DNA from: Galaxea fascicularis
Taxonomy: Eukaryota > Cnidaria > Anthozoa > Scleractinia > Euphylliidae
Reading direction: 5' to 3'
Assembly: GCA_948470475.1 (NCBI GenBank)
Contig: OX419346.1
Coordinates: 12,233,843 to 12,297,842, forward strand
DNA: 64,000 nucleotides
In this document: positions 47,401 to 51,190 of the stretch, piece after piece
Layout of the letters: each line of letters opens with the position of its first letter
Position numbering within the stretch: position 1 is the stretch's first letter
The notes under the pieces: generated by a model
The model's database searches: none
Seen by the model: the letters and a program-made list of their open reading frames with translations, nothing else
What the model was told of the DNA's origin: nothing
Made by a program: the position numbers and the translations under genes

Positions 47401-49765
47401 GAGATCATGCAAATTTGTCGCTCGAAAAGTAAAAAATTATTATGTAGGGTTCTACTAAACGTAGAAAGCCCGTTCGAAATAGAGCATGAGGCTAAAAACG
47501 TCCTTTGTGTGGTGTCCGTTTTTTAAACATTATGTCGTAATTCTTAAATTGAATAAATAAATAGATAAATAAATCGATAAATAAATCATGCAAGCCCGAG
47601 TAAAGGCTAGAGTCGGAGTTTCAAAAAATACTTGCGCGCGTCGGGATAAAATCAAGAATGTTTTTGAATGCAAATTCGTGAGAGTATTTTACATGACAAA
47701 AGAAGAAAATTACATGCTTCTTTTTATCCCGACGCGCGCACGTGTTTTTTGAAACTCCGACTTCTCGTATTGTTTTCGGCTTGTTGGTGCAAACCATTTG
47801 TAATATTGCCTCTTTGTACATTTGTAGATCTCATTTTAAAAGCAGTGTTTTTTTGAGTCTGCGTTTTTTGTTATAACCAATTTTTAAAATAAAGACATAA
47901 ATATGTTCACAAAATGCACTTACTACATTGCTTGGTAGTTTCATCATACTTGAATCCTTTGTTCATATTGCTGAGATTACCTCCACACTTGTCATTGTCA
48001 CCTAGTTCTATTTCGCAAAAATCATGGGGTTTGCAGCAGCTAAAAAAAATAACGTGAAAATAGCAGGAAGAAATCATGATGAGGATCGAAATGGTAACAG
48101 AAAAGACGTTGTGGGGGTGGGGGGGGGGGAGATGGGTGGTGGGGAGAAGGTGGGTGGCGGAGCGGGGGCTAAACAGGAAAAACTAAGGAAGAGAAGCCAA
48201 AAATATTGAAAAGGAATGGAAGGGAAGTCAATGAAACATATCAGGAAAAAATCATCTAAAAAGTAACATTACCTTTTTAATGCAAAAGTGGAGGAGATGC
48301 GGTGGTGTTCTAGGAGTTAAACTTTAAAACTTTGACTCTCTTAGTCTCTTAGAGGGGAAAGAAGTGAGTTCGGTTTCGTAGTTGGAATTTCGAATATGAT
48401 GTGATTATATCAAATCTTATCTGCAAGCGTTCACTTATTTTGCGCGCGCCAATATACAAATACCCGTTTCGCATTCTTTTCAAATGCTGACAAATAGGAA
48501 TCGAATCAGGAACTTTGTACGCAAGCAATTTATTCTTTTCAAAGTGTTAACATGAACCTTATGTAACAAACCGTCGAGTGGATCACAAGTACGTATACTT
48601 TACCTTGGTTGGTAAACTTTTACGACAGTCAGGACCCCTGGACGTGAAAGACCCAGCCGGGATTGAATGCAGAAAACCAGGTCTCTCACTCAGAAACCCA
48701 CTTCTTATCTTTTGTAATTTACATAATATTCGTAGCTTTAATTTCCTTCTTAAACTACACATTTCAATGCCTCACACCCAGGAGTACTGTGTAACATGTC
48801 AAAAATAACTTAAGAACGATCACCTTCGGTGTAAGGGTTATATGTAATTCTAAAAACACAGCAAAAAAGGAAGACAAAGAAGGCCGGTCGATATTCCTAC
48901 TTCTACTTGTAAGCTTACTACAGTCTCCGAAAACTTTTTTTTAACAACCATGTAAGTGCTTTTCATTCCACTTGAAAAACTCTAGACTAAACGCGATTCT
49001 TTCAGGAAGGCTTGTGAGGCTTGTGAGGCTCTTCTAATCCTTAATCTTTAAGTATCAATAAAGGTAACGAATTGTAACTCTATTTCGTCATCTCTAGAAT
49101 TAATTGTTTTTTGTTGTATACTCTTATATAAATGTATCATGTAAATCACGATTTTTTCTTAATCAACCTGATGAAAGCTGGTATTGCTCAGCCGAAATAT
49201 TGTAACTCCAAGCCTTATAGACCCTTTGCAAAAATGGCTGACTTGAAATTATTCTTTTGTCCATATTCAAGTTTCCTAGCGAGGTTAGTGATGCTATTTT
49301 GAATATGAACAAAAGAATAATTTAAAGGCAGCCATTTTGTAAAGGGTCTATTTGAGAGATCAAGTCTCTCACCCTTTATCCTCTCCGTTTCTTACAGCTT
49401 ATATAGTTTTTATTGATGTTGCAGTTTTTGACGCTTGAACGTTTTCTGGGAACCGATGCAATTTGCTATACCCCAAACCCCAAGTCGTAATTTAAGATGC
49501 AATAGCTTAAATACAAAACGTCAGCCAGTAAGCGAACGCGATTTTTATTTAGACTTCCTGGCTGGAGAGTAAACCCACACTAATGTAATTTATAGGGAAA
49601 ATTATACTTACAAATCAAAGTTGTCCACATATTTTCCATGTCCACGTTTACCACACCAGCAACCGTAATTGTAAAGACTATCCACTTCGTTTCTACCTGT
49701 CGCTCCTTTGACCAATTTTCTCACTACATCTATTCTTGTTGGTTTTGCATTCTGTCCTTCCTCTT
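9379..49765 (-). CDS. Multi-exon gene: sPLA2-VWA-PLAT-PLAT secreted multidomain protein (5' end missing)
   Basis: Thirteen exons on the minus strand join without any phase conflict: 49765-49612, 48039-47924, 43083-42931, 41954-41614, 41379-41100, 32403-32268, 31923-31806, 17088-17004, 15433-15410, 12073-11941, 11116-11014, 10432-10351, 9416-9379. Each has AG acceptor and GT donor. They total 1763 nt, giving 586 residues plus stop after a split first codon. Domains in order are secreted phospholipase A2, von Willebrand factor A, and two PLAT/LH2-like domains. Modules are all phase 1-1, as in extracellular shuffled proteins. The sPLA2 domain would hydrolyse the sn-2 ester of phospholipids with calcium; PLAT domains usually bind lipid or protein at membranes; VWA domains bind protein ligands. 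Inferred role: a secreted lipid-acting enzyme with adhesive tails. The first exon (signal peptide) is not identified, and exon joining has not been tested by transcripts. Confidence 0.75.
9604..9761. mobile_element. Foldback hairpin element, ~70-bp arms
   Basis: The arm 9604-9673 (CAATAGGCCATATTCGTATT...) is almost perfectly complementary to 9692-9761, with a loop of about 18 bp. It lies in the last intron of the sPLA2-VWA-PLAT gene. It is a foldback MITE or a recent inverted duplication. Confidence 0.85.
10351..10432 (-). CDS. PLAT domain 2, exon c
   Basis: Acceptor TGTGTATCAG, donor GTAGGTCC, phase 0 in and phase 1 out. It encodes VKVQKRAQKVTATFNEKI followed by a W-rich end. It aligns with the exon at 17088-17004 (KVxxxxQxVTAxFxExIxxW). 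Confidence 0.75.
11014..11116 (-). CDS. PLAT domain 2, exon b
   Basis: Acceptor TTCTCTTTAG, donor GTACAATA, phase 2 in and phase 0 out. It encodes NLLVIKASFEDLNVGTMRKI and ends RKWTLKK. It is homologous to exon b of domain 1 (NLxVIKxxFxDLN...I...WTLxK), but it is five codons shorter and lacks the glycine pair before the tryptophan. Confidence 0.77.
11440..11710 (+). pseudogene. LINE reverse-transcriptase C-terminal fragment
   Basis: Plus-strand pieces HIDKFAKKI-like, then NCSIKLSDKPQKLQNCAARLL, match the 3' part of non-LTR retrotransposon RTs (CR1/jockey-like). A related fragment lies at 52150-52420. The text between the two pieces is shifted or deleted. It is intronic and dead. Confidence 0.65.
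11941..12073 (-). CDS. PLAT domain 2, exon a
   Basis: Acceptor CTATTACCAG, donor GTATGATA, phase 1 in and phase 2 out. It encodes VTYRVQIYITGTYEDV followed by FSLTVRIEGG, aligning with exon a of the first domain (shared LTVRI and the Q-K/T-rich loop before the donor). This is the start of the second PLAT module. Confidence 0.75.
12530..12790. repeat. Interspersed repeat with internal inverted symmetry
   Basis: GGGAAATATTGGCCTGAG and CTGAGGGCCAATATTCCCC face each other around a GACCGAGGGAAGCGAGGTC palindrome. This is the form of a short dispersed element. No coding capacity is seen. Confidence 0.55.
13431..13590. mobile_element. Diverged MITE related to 533-716
   Basis: It starts TACACCCTATTCT and ends CCATTTTGAATAAGGTGTG, which corresponds to the TACACCTTATTCC termini of the element at 533-716. 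It is non-coding. Confidence 0.6.
13708..14735. mobile_element. Nested inverted-repeat elements
   Basis: TTAGGGAGCTTTAGCA near 13708 is inverted relative to TGCTAAAGCTCCCTCTAA near 14665. Separately, GCGTTTTACAGTTTTGTACA at about 14412 is inverted at about 14706-14728. Both pairs carry GCCGTTGTCG-type simple sequence near the ends. They are likely non-autonomous DNA elements, one overlapping the other. Confidence 0.55.
15410..15433 (-). CDS. PLAT domain 1, microexon d (linker)
   Basis: A 24-nt exon with acceptor TTTTGCAG and a strong donor ACG|GTAAGTAT, phase 1 in and out, encoding a short basic linker (ARARLRPY plus a split codon). Its acceptor and first codons resemble the terminal exon at 9416-9379. 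If the donor is skipped the frame runs to a TAA 15 codons later, which would give a shorter isoform ending after the first PLAT domain. This makes it a possible alternative-splicing switch. Confidence 0.6.
15778..16095. mobile_element. Non-autonomous DNA element with GGCCAAACG termini
   Basis: The left end CCGGCCAAACAGTTATAACA and the right end TGTTGCGAGCGTTTGGCC are inverted relatives with further imperfect complementarity inside (GCAACATATTGTAACAT against CAATATTACAATAAG). Open frames here are incidental. Confidence 0.55.
17004..17088 (-). CDS. PLAT domain 1, exon c
   Basis: Acceptor TTGTTTATCAG, donor GTAAATGC, phase 0 in and phase 1 out. It encodes IKVRKGDQTAVTAVFREEI and a tryptophan-containing end, matching the closing PLAT strands (KVxV...F....W). 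It is a counterpart of the exon at 10432-10351. Joining over the 14.7-kb intron is inferred from phase and from the second domain's exon order; it needs transcript evidence. Confidence 0.7.
17100..20020. other. Intron sequence, no recognised gene
   Basis: Part of the 14.7-kb intron. AT-rich, with palindromic TTATTAATAATG-type stretches around 18650-18730 that resemble those at 29050-29260. Short open frames have no family signature. Confidence 0.5.
20028..21059 (-). CDS. Crypton-type tyrosine recombinase (nearly intact)
   Basis: A 343-codon open frame from ATG at 21059. The same frame stays open 56 codons further upstream, to a stop at 21230, without another ATG, so the true start may be in an upstream exon. 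The N-terminus is basic and then acidic (a run of glutamates in TKEEEEVLWQNG). The catalytic region has FGLRGRQEH (first Arg), NHSARKT (HxxR), ITGHAS and LDDYDSG (nucleophile Tyr), the R-H-R-H-Y set of tyrosine recombinases of the Crypton/DUF3504 group. These enzymes move elements through a circular intermediate without target duplication; several animal genes derive from them. This copy shows no stops or frameshifts and lies on the same strand as the host gene, inside its largest intron. It could be a recently active transposon or a domesticated gene. Confidence 0.8.
   Translation of the reverse strand: MPKSNAGITGEISKIKSLSKVHHHREFRNSRKVLVGKARKLREQGKGQRPNRSRSLTKEEEEVLWQNGQLGEETPRALLNTMWWLLTQQFGLRGRQEHHQVKVEDFTLQRDDEGNEFLTFAEGPTKTRQGGFSVKTRLVTPKMFATGNEERCPVMLFKRYLGKRPSKMKKSGPFYLTVIDKAVSSVWYKKTPMGKNTINTIMKNMKKNSLLKDLCPEKNLTNHSARKTVVKKLKSSGIPKCEIKNITGHASANGLDDYDSGDEREQQIISRAIDNSGPVPSRGALGQLYPANSTASLCAPGHVYNFSHCSVTLNIAGNYAVQKSTSDVRRGYKRIFIEESDSG
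21240..21290 (-). promoter_or_regulatory. X-box-like palindrome and CCAAT upstream of the Crypton frame
   Basis: GTTGCTAGGCAAC at 21257-21269 is a near-perfect RFX X-box palindrome, and CCAAT occurs at 21277-21281. Both are just upstream (minus-strand sense) of the extended open frame. Function is inferred from the motifs. Confidence 0.35.
21290..22830. other. Intron sequence, no recognised gene
   Basis: It includes a GC-rich hairpin near 21395-21428 (CGCGCACCTTCGGCGCGCG). The remainder is AT-rich without a clear family. Confidence 0.5.
22832..22925 (+). repeat. tRNA-derived SINE-like unit
   Basis: TGATAGTGCAGTGGTCATCAC (A-box-like) and GTGGGTTCAGGAC (B-box-like), with CCAACTAGTGATCAGG between them, match the head of a tRNA-derived SINE. 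A (TA)n tract follows at 22957-22970. Confidence 0.6.
23140..23410. repeat. 47-bp minisatellite
   Basis: About five copies of a 47-bp unit with ACGACCTCTGTCAACTTCAA then CGGCCTCCGCCAAATG. Inner copies are nearly identical, so expansion is recent. Confidence 0.9.
23685..23840. repeat. ~50-bp tandem repeat with CATGATTTATATATCATG
   Basis: Three units of TCATGACTTTGGC, a variable GCTGGGAAAATTC-like block and CATGATTTATATATCATG. Similar palindromic units are dispersed at 18780-18830. Confidence 0.75.
23850..26970. other. Intron sequence, no recognised gene
   Basis: Several plus-strand frames (for example 24071-24427 and 26334-26729) have no recognisable domain. ATGTTGGTGTGCA and its inverted partner at 25709-25738 form a short hairpin. 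Confidence 0.45.
26985..27700 (+). pseudogene. C2H2 zinc-finger/repeat-family gene fragment, decayed
   Basis: Frames in order give GLFICPE then FQRYSSFQNHPDVGKH, which is a C2H2 finger with the second Cys lost. They continue with TFLDKVMVQYAEKLEQG, an SQGWALKFA segment, EQKKYLAGLFSI, and GYLLFQGEDYLSPKQITCFFSRF, followed by an acidic tail. I recall this block order from a multi-copy family of uncharacterised invertebrate proteins, but I cannot name it securely. At least three frame changes and several stops show that it is dead. Confidence 0.55.
28087..28736. mobile_element. PIF/Harbinger-type MITE, 650 bp, TAA target duplication
   Basis: Termini GGCCCTCCACAGACTAGGGA and the complement (one mismatch) extend about 36 bp, with AGTTGTCGACAAC palindromes inside, and are flanked by TAA at 28084-28086 and 28737-28739. 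The minus strand between about 28541 and 28400 holds an open stretch starting MEDCRAKIRGKENILF, perhaps a leftover of the autonomous parent. The 3-bp TWA duplication is diagnostic of PIF/Harbinger. Confidence 0.8.
29030..29270. repeat. Dispersed palindromic repeat CATTATTTATAAATAATG
   Basis: At least four imperfect units of an ATTTATAAATAAT palindrome with TTTACAC-type spacers at about 50 bp intervals. Confidence 0.7.
29331..29408. repeat. (TA)n microsatellite
   Basis: About 39 uninterrupted AT units next to the long inverted repeat. It explains the Y-I repeat frames on both strands. Confidence 0.97.
29485..29508 (-). ncRNA. Hammerhead-like core, left arm
   Basis: The minus strand reads CTGACGA, A, GGTC-GAGA-GACC, GAAAC: the CUGANGA..GAAA core around a 4-bp stem. 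One extra A before the stem is not canonical. Stems I and III are not clear. Confidence 0.3.
30424..30447 (+). ncRNA. Hammerhead-like core, right arm
   Basis: A mirror copy of the left-arm motif: CTGACGA at 30424-30430, stem GGTC 32-35 with GACC 40-43, GAAA 30444-30447. The same reservations apply. Confidence 0.3.
30735..31170. mobile_element. Diverged copy of the long-inverted-repeat arm
   Basis: It shares GATGGACAACTT, AAAAGGATAAAAA and AAAACGTTTCGGTC in the same order as the left arm and then an A-rich lysine-codon-like stretch. It lacks an inverted partner. Confidence 0.6.
30802..30824 (-). ncRNA. Hammerhead-like core, third copy
   Basis: The minus strand reads CTGAAGA, A, GGTC-TTC-GACC, GAAAC. 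Core and stem are kept while the loop differs from the inverted-repeat copies. Confidence 0.3.
31806..31923 (-). CDS. PLAT domain 1, exon b
   Basis: Acceptor TTCTCTTTAG, donor GTAAAATA, phase 2 in and phase 0 out. It encodes NLRVIKSEFFDLNDVNPIKR, a second strand and GEGWTLEK, corresponding to the PLAT core where the strand 'dlG...i.i' is followed by the hallmark GWxLxKV. The homologue at 11116-11014 shares acceptor context (TTTAG|AAACCTA) and both phases. The next exon is 14.7 kb away. Confidence 0.78.
32268..32403 (-). CDS. PLAT domain 1, exon a
   Basis: Acceptor TTTAAACAG, donor GTATGATA, phase 1 in and phase 2 out. It encodes VKYTVEVYTPDAHVD, then QYELTVRIKG, the two leading beta strands of a PLAT/LH2-like domain (family pattern YxVxVxTGD...VxIxLxG). 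It is clearly homologous to the exon at 12073-11941 with the same phases and the same donor context GG|GTATGAT. Confidence 0.75.
32680..33060. other. Intron sequence, no recognised gene
   Basis: AT-rich with repeated CCGAAAATTTTGG / CCGAAATTTCCG motifs at 32715-32800. No coding signal. Confidence 0.45.
33062..33301. repeat. Left terminal inverted repeat of the 7.2-kb element
   Basis: Complementary to 40029-40239 with small indels. The interior is a cluster of ATTCAACTATTCATT-type units that are also locally palindromic. Confidence 0.8.
33420..34600 (-). pseudogene. LINE (non-LTR) reverse transcriptase, truncated, nested
   Basis: The minus strand encodes LLTDFSKGFDLVDRSVLCT, GGILQGTKLALLLFSVLVN and AKYVDDLS (RT motifs including an intact YVDD box), then after a frame change LGVSVTDNLCWSTHC and LEYASPVWADLP, the C-terminal RT/thumb region of CR1/jockey-like LINEs. 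The N-terminal endonuclease is missing, and a stop and frameshift separate the two frames. The 3' side lies toward 33420, so it inserted opposite in orientation to the integrase gene. Confidence 0.8.
34640..35754 (+). pseudogene. DDE integrase-core gene of the TIR element (one frameshift)
   Basis: A first frame (to 34813) holds a helix-turn-helix, DIPAELLEDLLGLGFSHTRI then AEMLGVSRWTI. The second frame (to 35754) holds the catalytic core: WRLDAHHSLIRW (first Asp), ITVDRGVENLL (second Asp) and THNQRIERLWREV (Glu), then a C-terminal region with WTPYQMWRNGM. The DDE triad is intact over about 310 residues. The break near 34800 and a probable loss of about 25 residues after RWTI separate the frames. 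This type of integrase-core protein occurs in fish and invertebrates, usually annotated only as 'integrase core domain'. It would be the transposase of the 7.2-kb element and is now probably inactive. Confidence 0.78.
35760..37090. other. Spacer between integrase and HECT genes
   Basis: AT-rich, no family recognised. The two genes converge on it, so it may contain both 3' ends. Confidence 0.5.
37101..39932 (-). pseudogene. HECT-type E3 ubiquitin ligase-like gene of the TIR element, interrupted
   Basis: The minus strand starts at MEENLRILANYLNQADQVVQ (39932) and goes on through a helical region and an acidic VDDEDDEEAY. LRGLITFSSEDNEHAIRKAL and a QGAIYVRLK segment follow. Next come three repeats of about 18 residues containing PQAGxxHTQSTPV (39100-39260), then NVWNSAIEEFRYLENPRFTL and VSFYREIAHNAEGPRKMYF (HECT N-lobe start). 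After an interruption (38690-37655) come LSILQNGPIPRFIPEKIL and a C-lobe end PPLGFELQP...KANTCSKTM with the HECT active-site Cys region. The family is G2E3-like. Frame changes near 39655 and 39405, and the DIRS-like insertion, show that it is broken. HECT ligases transfer ubiquitin; why a transposon carries one is unknown. Confidence 0.65.
37890..38454 (-). pseudogene. DIRS-like ORF1/gag-like frame nested in the HECT gene
   Basis: A clean frame from ATG at 38454 encodes an acidic start (MPGSGSDDVHEEPDIHNNPP), a long K/E coiled coil and a GWDAVQEYESEDIASDDEDD segment followed by KRKQKERERQQQSNKRR. This layout resembles first ORFs of tyrosine-recombinase retroelements (DIRS type) in cnidarians, from memory only. 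The open frame continues to 37750 but becomes hydrophobic there and probably leaves the real protein. No YR or RT follows. Confidence 0.4.
40029..40239. repeat. Right terminal inverted repeat of the 7.2-kb element
   Basis: Begins CCAGAAATAGTGAGGGCTC and ends ATTTGGCTTGCCATA. It is the inverse of 33062-33301. Confidence 0.8.
40815..40842. repeat. (GAGT)n microsatellite
   Basis: Seven GAGT units. Confidence 0.9.
41100..41379 (-). CDS. VWA domain exon 2
   Basis: Acceptor TTGAACAAG after a pyrimidine tract, donor GTAAGAAT, phase 0 in and phase 1 out, 93 codons. ILVMFSDGNAED is the VWA core strand with the third MIDAS aspartate. It continues through an acidic helix, an IKIVGALIP strand and a C-terminal helix ending in a VTCR sequence. 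With the previous exon it makes a complete domain of about 190 residues. It joins in phase 1 to the first PLAT exon across an 8.7-kb intron filled by the HECT/integrase transposon. Confidence 0.82.
41614..41954 (-). CDS. VWA domain exon 1
   Basis: Acceptor ATAATTACAG, donor GTGACTTT, phase 1 in and phase 0 out, 113 codons. After GGDFCKTK it reads ADVVVLIQDSLGIS, the first strand and MIDAS loop of a von Willebrand factor A domain, then an amphipathic helix, a KFALATYATS strand and an RGTQNLLQLAL segment matching the usual second MIDAS threonine loop. The first loop is D-S-L-G-I-S rather than DxSxS, so metal binding is probably weakened. The intron to the second half is only 234 nt. Confidence 0.82.
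42931..43083 (-). CDS. sPLA2 exon 3: C-terminal disulfide helix
   Basis: Acceptor TTATTTTAG, donor GTAACATT, phase 1 in and out. It encodes KKCAHAVCMCDMEMVRC, the third sPLA2 helix pattern CxxxxCxCD with the conserved aspartate that completes the catalytic network, followed by a short HYKNEINPDH-type stretch and a final Cys. The exon exits in phase 1 and joins in frame to the VWA exon at 41954. The intron on its 5' side (4.8 kb) holds the Ginger2-like element. Confidence 0.82.
43460..43570 (+). repeat. tRNA-related SINE-like fragment
   Basis: TGGCCTGCTGGTGGTAA and GGGTTCAAACTTC, 40 bp apart, are A- and B-box-like. A T-run follows. It is weak because the A box deviates. Confidence 0.35.
44165..44290. 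repeat. Degenerate interstitial telomeric repeats
   Basis: About ten TTAGGG or one-mismatch units, mixed with GGGAATGGTTAGG spacers, on the plus strand. The location inside the Ginger-like element suggests the transposon carries it. Confidence 0.8.
44623..45511 (-). pseudogene. Ginger2-like integrase/transposase, one frameshift
   Basis: The minus strand encodes an EEQQSVTSR-like zinc-binding end, LSLVETDLMDF (first Asp), then KYVHVSPLPDKCADEVLRA. A one-base expansion of an A run near 45210 shifts the frame, and the core continues as ILTDNGKEFKS (second Asp), TQGLVERFNRSWKED (Glu), ITPYEAVYGIK and a charged C-terminus. The DDE triad is present. It resembles KRBA2/SCAN-linked integrases and Ginger2 transposases. 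A single indel in a homopolymer is the main defect. Confidence 0.78.
45910..47100. other. Intron sequence with LINE/SINE-like tail
   Basis: GAAGCGCTTTAGAATATTCC and GCGCTATATAAATTTATATAT with TATTATTATT at 45990-46065 look like a retroposon 3' tail. The rest, including frames at 46246-46521, is unassigned. Confidence 0.4.
47611..47762. mobile_element. Hairpin MITE, ~42-bp arms
   Basis: AGTCGGAGTTTCAAAAAATA..GTCGGGATAAAA at 47611-47651 is inverted at 47722-47762. It lies 160 bp from the catalytic sPLA2 exon. No coding capacity. Confidence 0.8.
47924..48039 (-). CDS. sPLA2 exon 2: catalytic CCxxHDxC motif
   Basis: Acceptor TTTTTTTAG, donor GTAAGTGC, phase 2 in and phase 1 out. It begins with CCKPHDFC, an exact match to the sPLA2 active-site pattern CCxxHDxC, so the catalytic His and calcium-binding Asp are retained. 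Further cysteines follow in a DKCGG segment and near the exon end, as expected of the disulfide-rich fold. The catalytic signature suggests an active enzyme rather than a dead homologue. Some cnidarian sPLA2s are venom components, but the attached domains argue against a simple venom enzyme. Confidence 0.85.
48105..48172 (+). other. G-rich tract with quadruplex potential
   Basis: Runs of 3-11 G separated by short loops over about 65 bp, in the intron 70 bp upstream of the catalytic sPLA2 exon (C-rich in the transcript). Confidence 0.6.
49168..49197 (+). ncRNA. Hammerhead-like core, unrelated stem
   Basis: CTGATGA at 49168-49174, AA, stem GCTG..CAGC with an 8-nt loop, C, GAAA at 49194-49197. 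The stem sequence differs from the copies at 30 kb while the core is kept. Extra bases before the stem are non-canonical. Confidence 0.28.
49209..49350. mobile_element. TA-flanked MITE with TAGACCCTTTGCAAAAATGG termini
   Basis: TAGACCCTTTGCAAAAATGGC and the complement of GCCATTTTGTAAAGGGTCTA bound 142 bp, with inner TTATTCTTTTGTCCATATTC also inverted. TA at both ends fits a mariner-type target. Confidence 0.8.
49612..49765 (-). CDS. sPLA2 exon 1: N-terminal helix and calcium loop
   Basis: Enters in phase 1 after a TTTATTTTAG acceptor and leaves in phase 2 at GTAAGTAT. Encodes an acidic lead-in, a helix ending in a DSLYNYGCWCG-type stretch and then KRGHGKYVDNFD, which is the calcium-binding loop region of secreted PLA2 (family pattern YGCYCGxGGxG). 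The loop has Arg where the first glycine of the GG pair is usual, so calcium affinity may be altered. An upstream exon must supply one base of the split codon and presumably the signal peptide. Confidence 0.82.
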
Positions 49766-50035
49766 CTAAAATAAAGTAAAGCGTGTTAATCCCTATTGGC
49801 TCATAGGTCGCGGTGCTTAACTTCGGTTTCCATACCATATGATGAGGCGGCTAGGTGACTCCCAGTTAGTACGCGCGTTGTTATTGATCAAATTTTAAAG
49901 ATTCCTTTCCCGTGCACCCGATTATTCTCAGAGATACAAAAAATAGCTCACTTACCTCGTTTTTTCTTTCCGTACTGTAAGTTTATGTAGATCCTGTTGA
50001 TTTATACAACCCGCGCGCTTCGCGCTTAGCCTTAA

Positions 50036-50727
50036 AGCCCGCCGCACACGTGAAGGAAAGAGCTGAGCAAAGTTCCTCGCAAGGCAGTTAGCTCAGCCGT
50101 TTTCTCTCGTGTGCGGCGAATTTTCGGTGAGAAGGCTGTGAGGAAAATATTAGACTTGTTTGATATTTTTTTCCACGCGAGGCAAATTCCTCACTGTGTG
50201 CACCAGGCTAATCGTTCATCGAATTAAAATGGAATGGGTAGCAGAAGAAAAGCTAACTGACCAAAGACATGGGAAAGGGAATAAATTACAAAACGTAGAC
50301 AGGACTTAAATTGTACGGGAATTAAATGCGGAAGATTTCGAGGCTTTCCCTCAAATTCATAGTCTGAATAGAGAGACTTTCGAAACAATTCTGGCCATGT
50401 TTGCGCTTTTATTAAAGCAGCAGAACACACACATGCAACACTTCACTGACTAAACCACTGAAGTCCAAGCTCTTATGTCTCTTGAATAAGCCATGCAATT
50501 TTATTGGATGATCGATTTAGCGCGGCTCAGCCGGATTCTCATGATTGCGGCACACAGTGCGGAATTTGGCTCGCGAGGCAACAAATATCAAGCAACTTTG
50601 ATATTTTCCTCATGGCCTCGCGAGGCGAATTTCTCACCGAAACGTTTCCGCACACGAGAGGAAACGGCTGAGCTAACTGGCTCGCCAATAGTTTTGCTCA
50701 GCTCTTTCCTCACGTGTGCGGCGGGCT
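50036..50727. mobile_element. PIF/Harbinger deletion derivative, 692 bp, TAA target duplication
   Basis: AGCCCGCCGCACACGTGAGG-type ends with long (about 180 bp) imperfect TIRs and TAA on both sides (50033-50035 and 50728-50730). The plus strand at about 50320-50450 still reads LNAEDFEAFPQIHSLN and FETILAMFALLLKQQNT, similar to the N-terminal region of HARBI1-type transposases. It is a MITE made by internal deletion. It sits in the likely first introns of the main gene. Confidence 0.82.
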
Positions 50728-51038
50728 TAAGCGAACAGAAAAAACTCGGTCCGTAACTTACAGTACCGAACTCGAACTCGGTTAGTAAGAGGTATGTATC
50801 AAACAGACAAGAAGTCATATATCAAAATCCTTGACATAAAACGTATGTAGAAGAATAACAATCACAATGCGAGATCATTGCGATATGCAATAGACGAGAT
50901 TATTTGACTCAGGATGCGAATAAATCCGATATTAATCTCGTATGAGCCTTTCTGCAACCAAGCTGTGAAGTTGAACCATCGCCTTCCTTGGCCGTTAAAA
51001 ATAGAAAAGTAGTAAGAAATCATTGTGAATAAACGTAC

Positions 51039-51190
51039 CTCGATAGTGGCGTCAAAGCACAAGCACGTGGAAGACCTTCAAGTGGGTTAATAAGAAGTCG
51101 AGAAGTACCGAGAGACCGCGAGCCGCTTCAAGTCAATGCTGTGATTGGCTACGAAATCTATCTGAGGATTCGGCTTAAGGACGCGATTGG
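51039..51190 (-). promoter_or_regulatory. Candidate promoter and first (untranslated?) exon of the sPLA2-VWA-PLAT gene
   Basis: On the minus strand two CCAAT boxes (complements of ATTGG at 51186-51190 and 51144-51148) precede a stretch that ends in a strong splice donor, ATCGAG|GTACGT, at 51039. A 19-nt candidate exon (49974-49956, ACTTACAG acceptor, GTAAGTGAG donor) would feed the required phase 1 into the first sPLA2 exon. No convincing signal-peptide exon was found between them. Assignment is by position and motif only. Confidence 0.35.

Noticed and set aside
47117..47458. Plus-strand 113-codon frame as a gene
   Set aside because: Low-complexity intronic sequence, composition like its surroundings and no domain.
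50762..50818. Minus-strand ATG exon MTSCLFDTYLLLTEFEFGT as the sPLA2 start
   Set aside because: Donor and phase fit the 19-nt exon, but the sequence is not a convincing signal peptide and its acceptor is weak.
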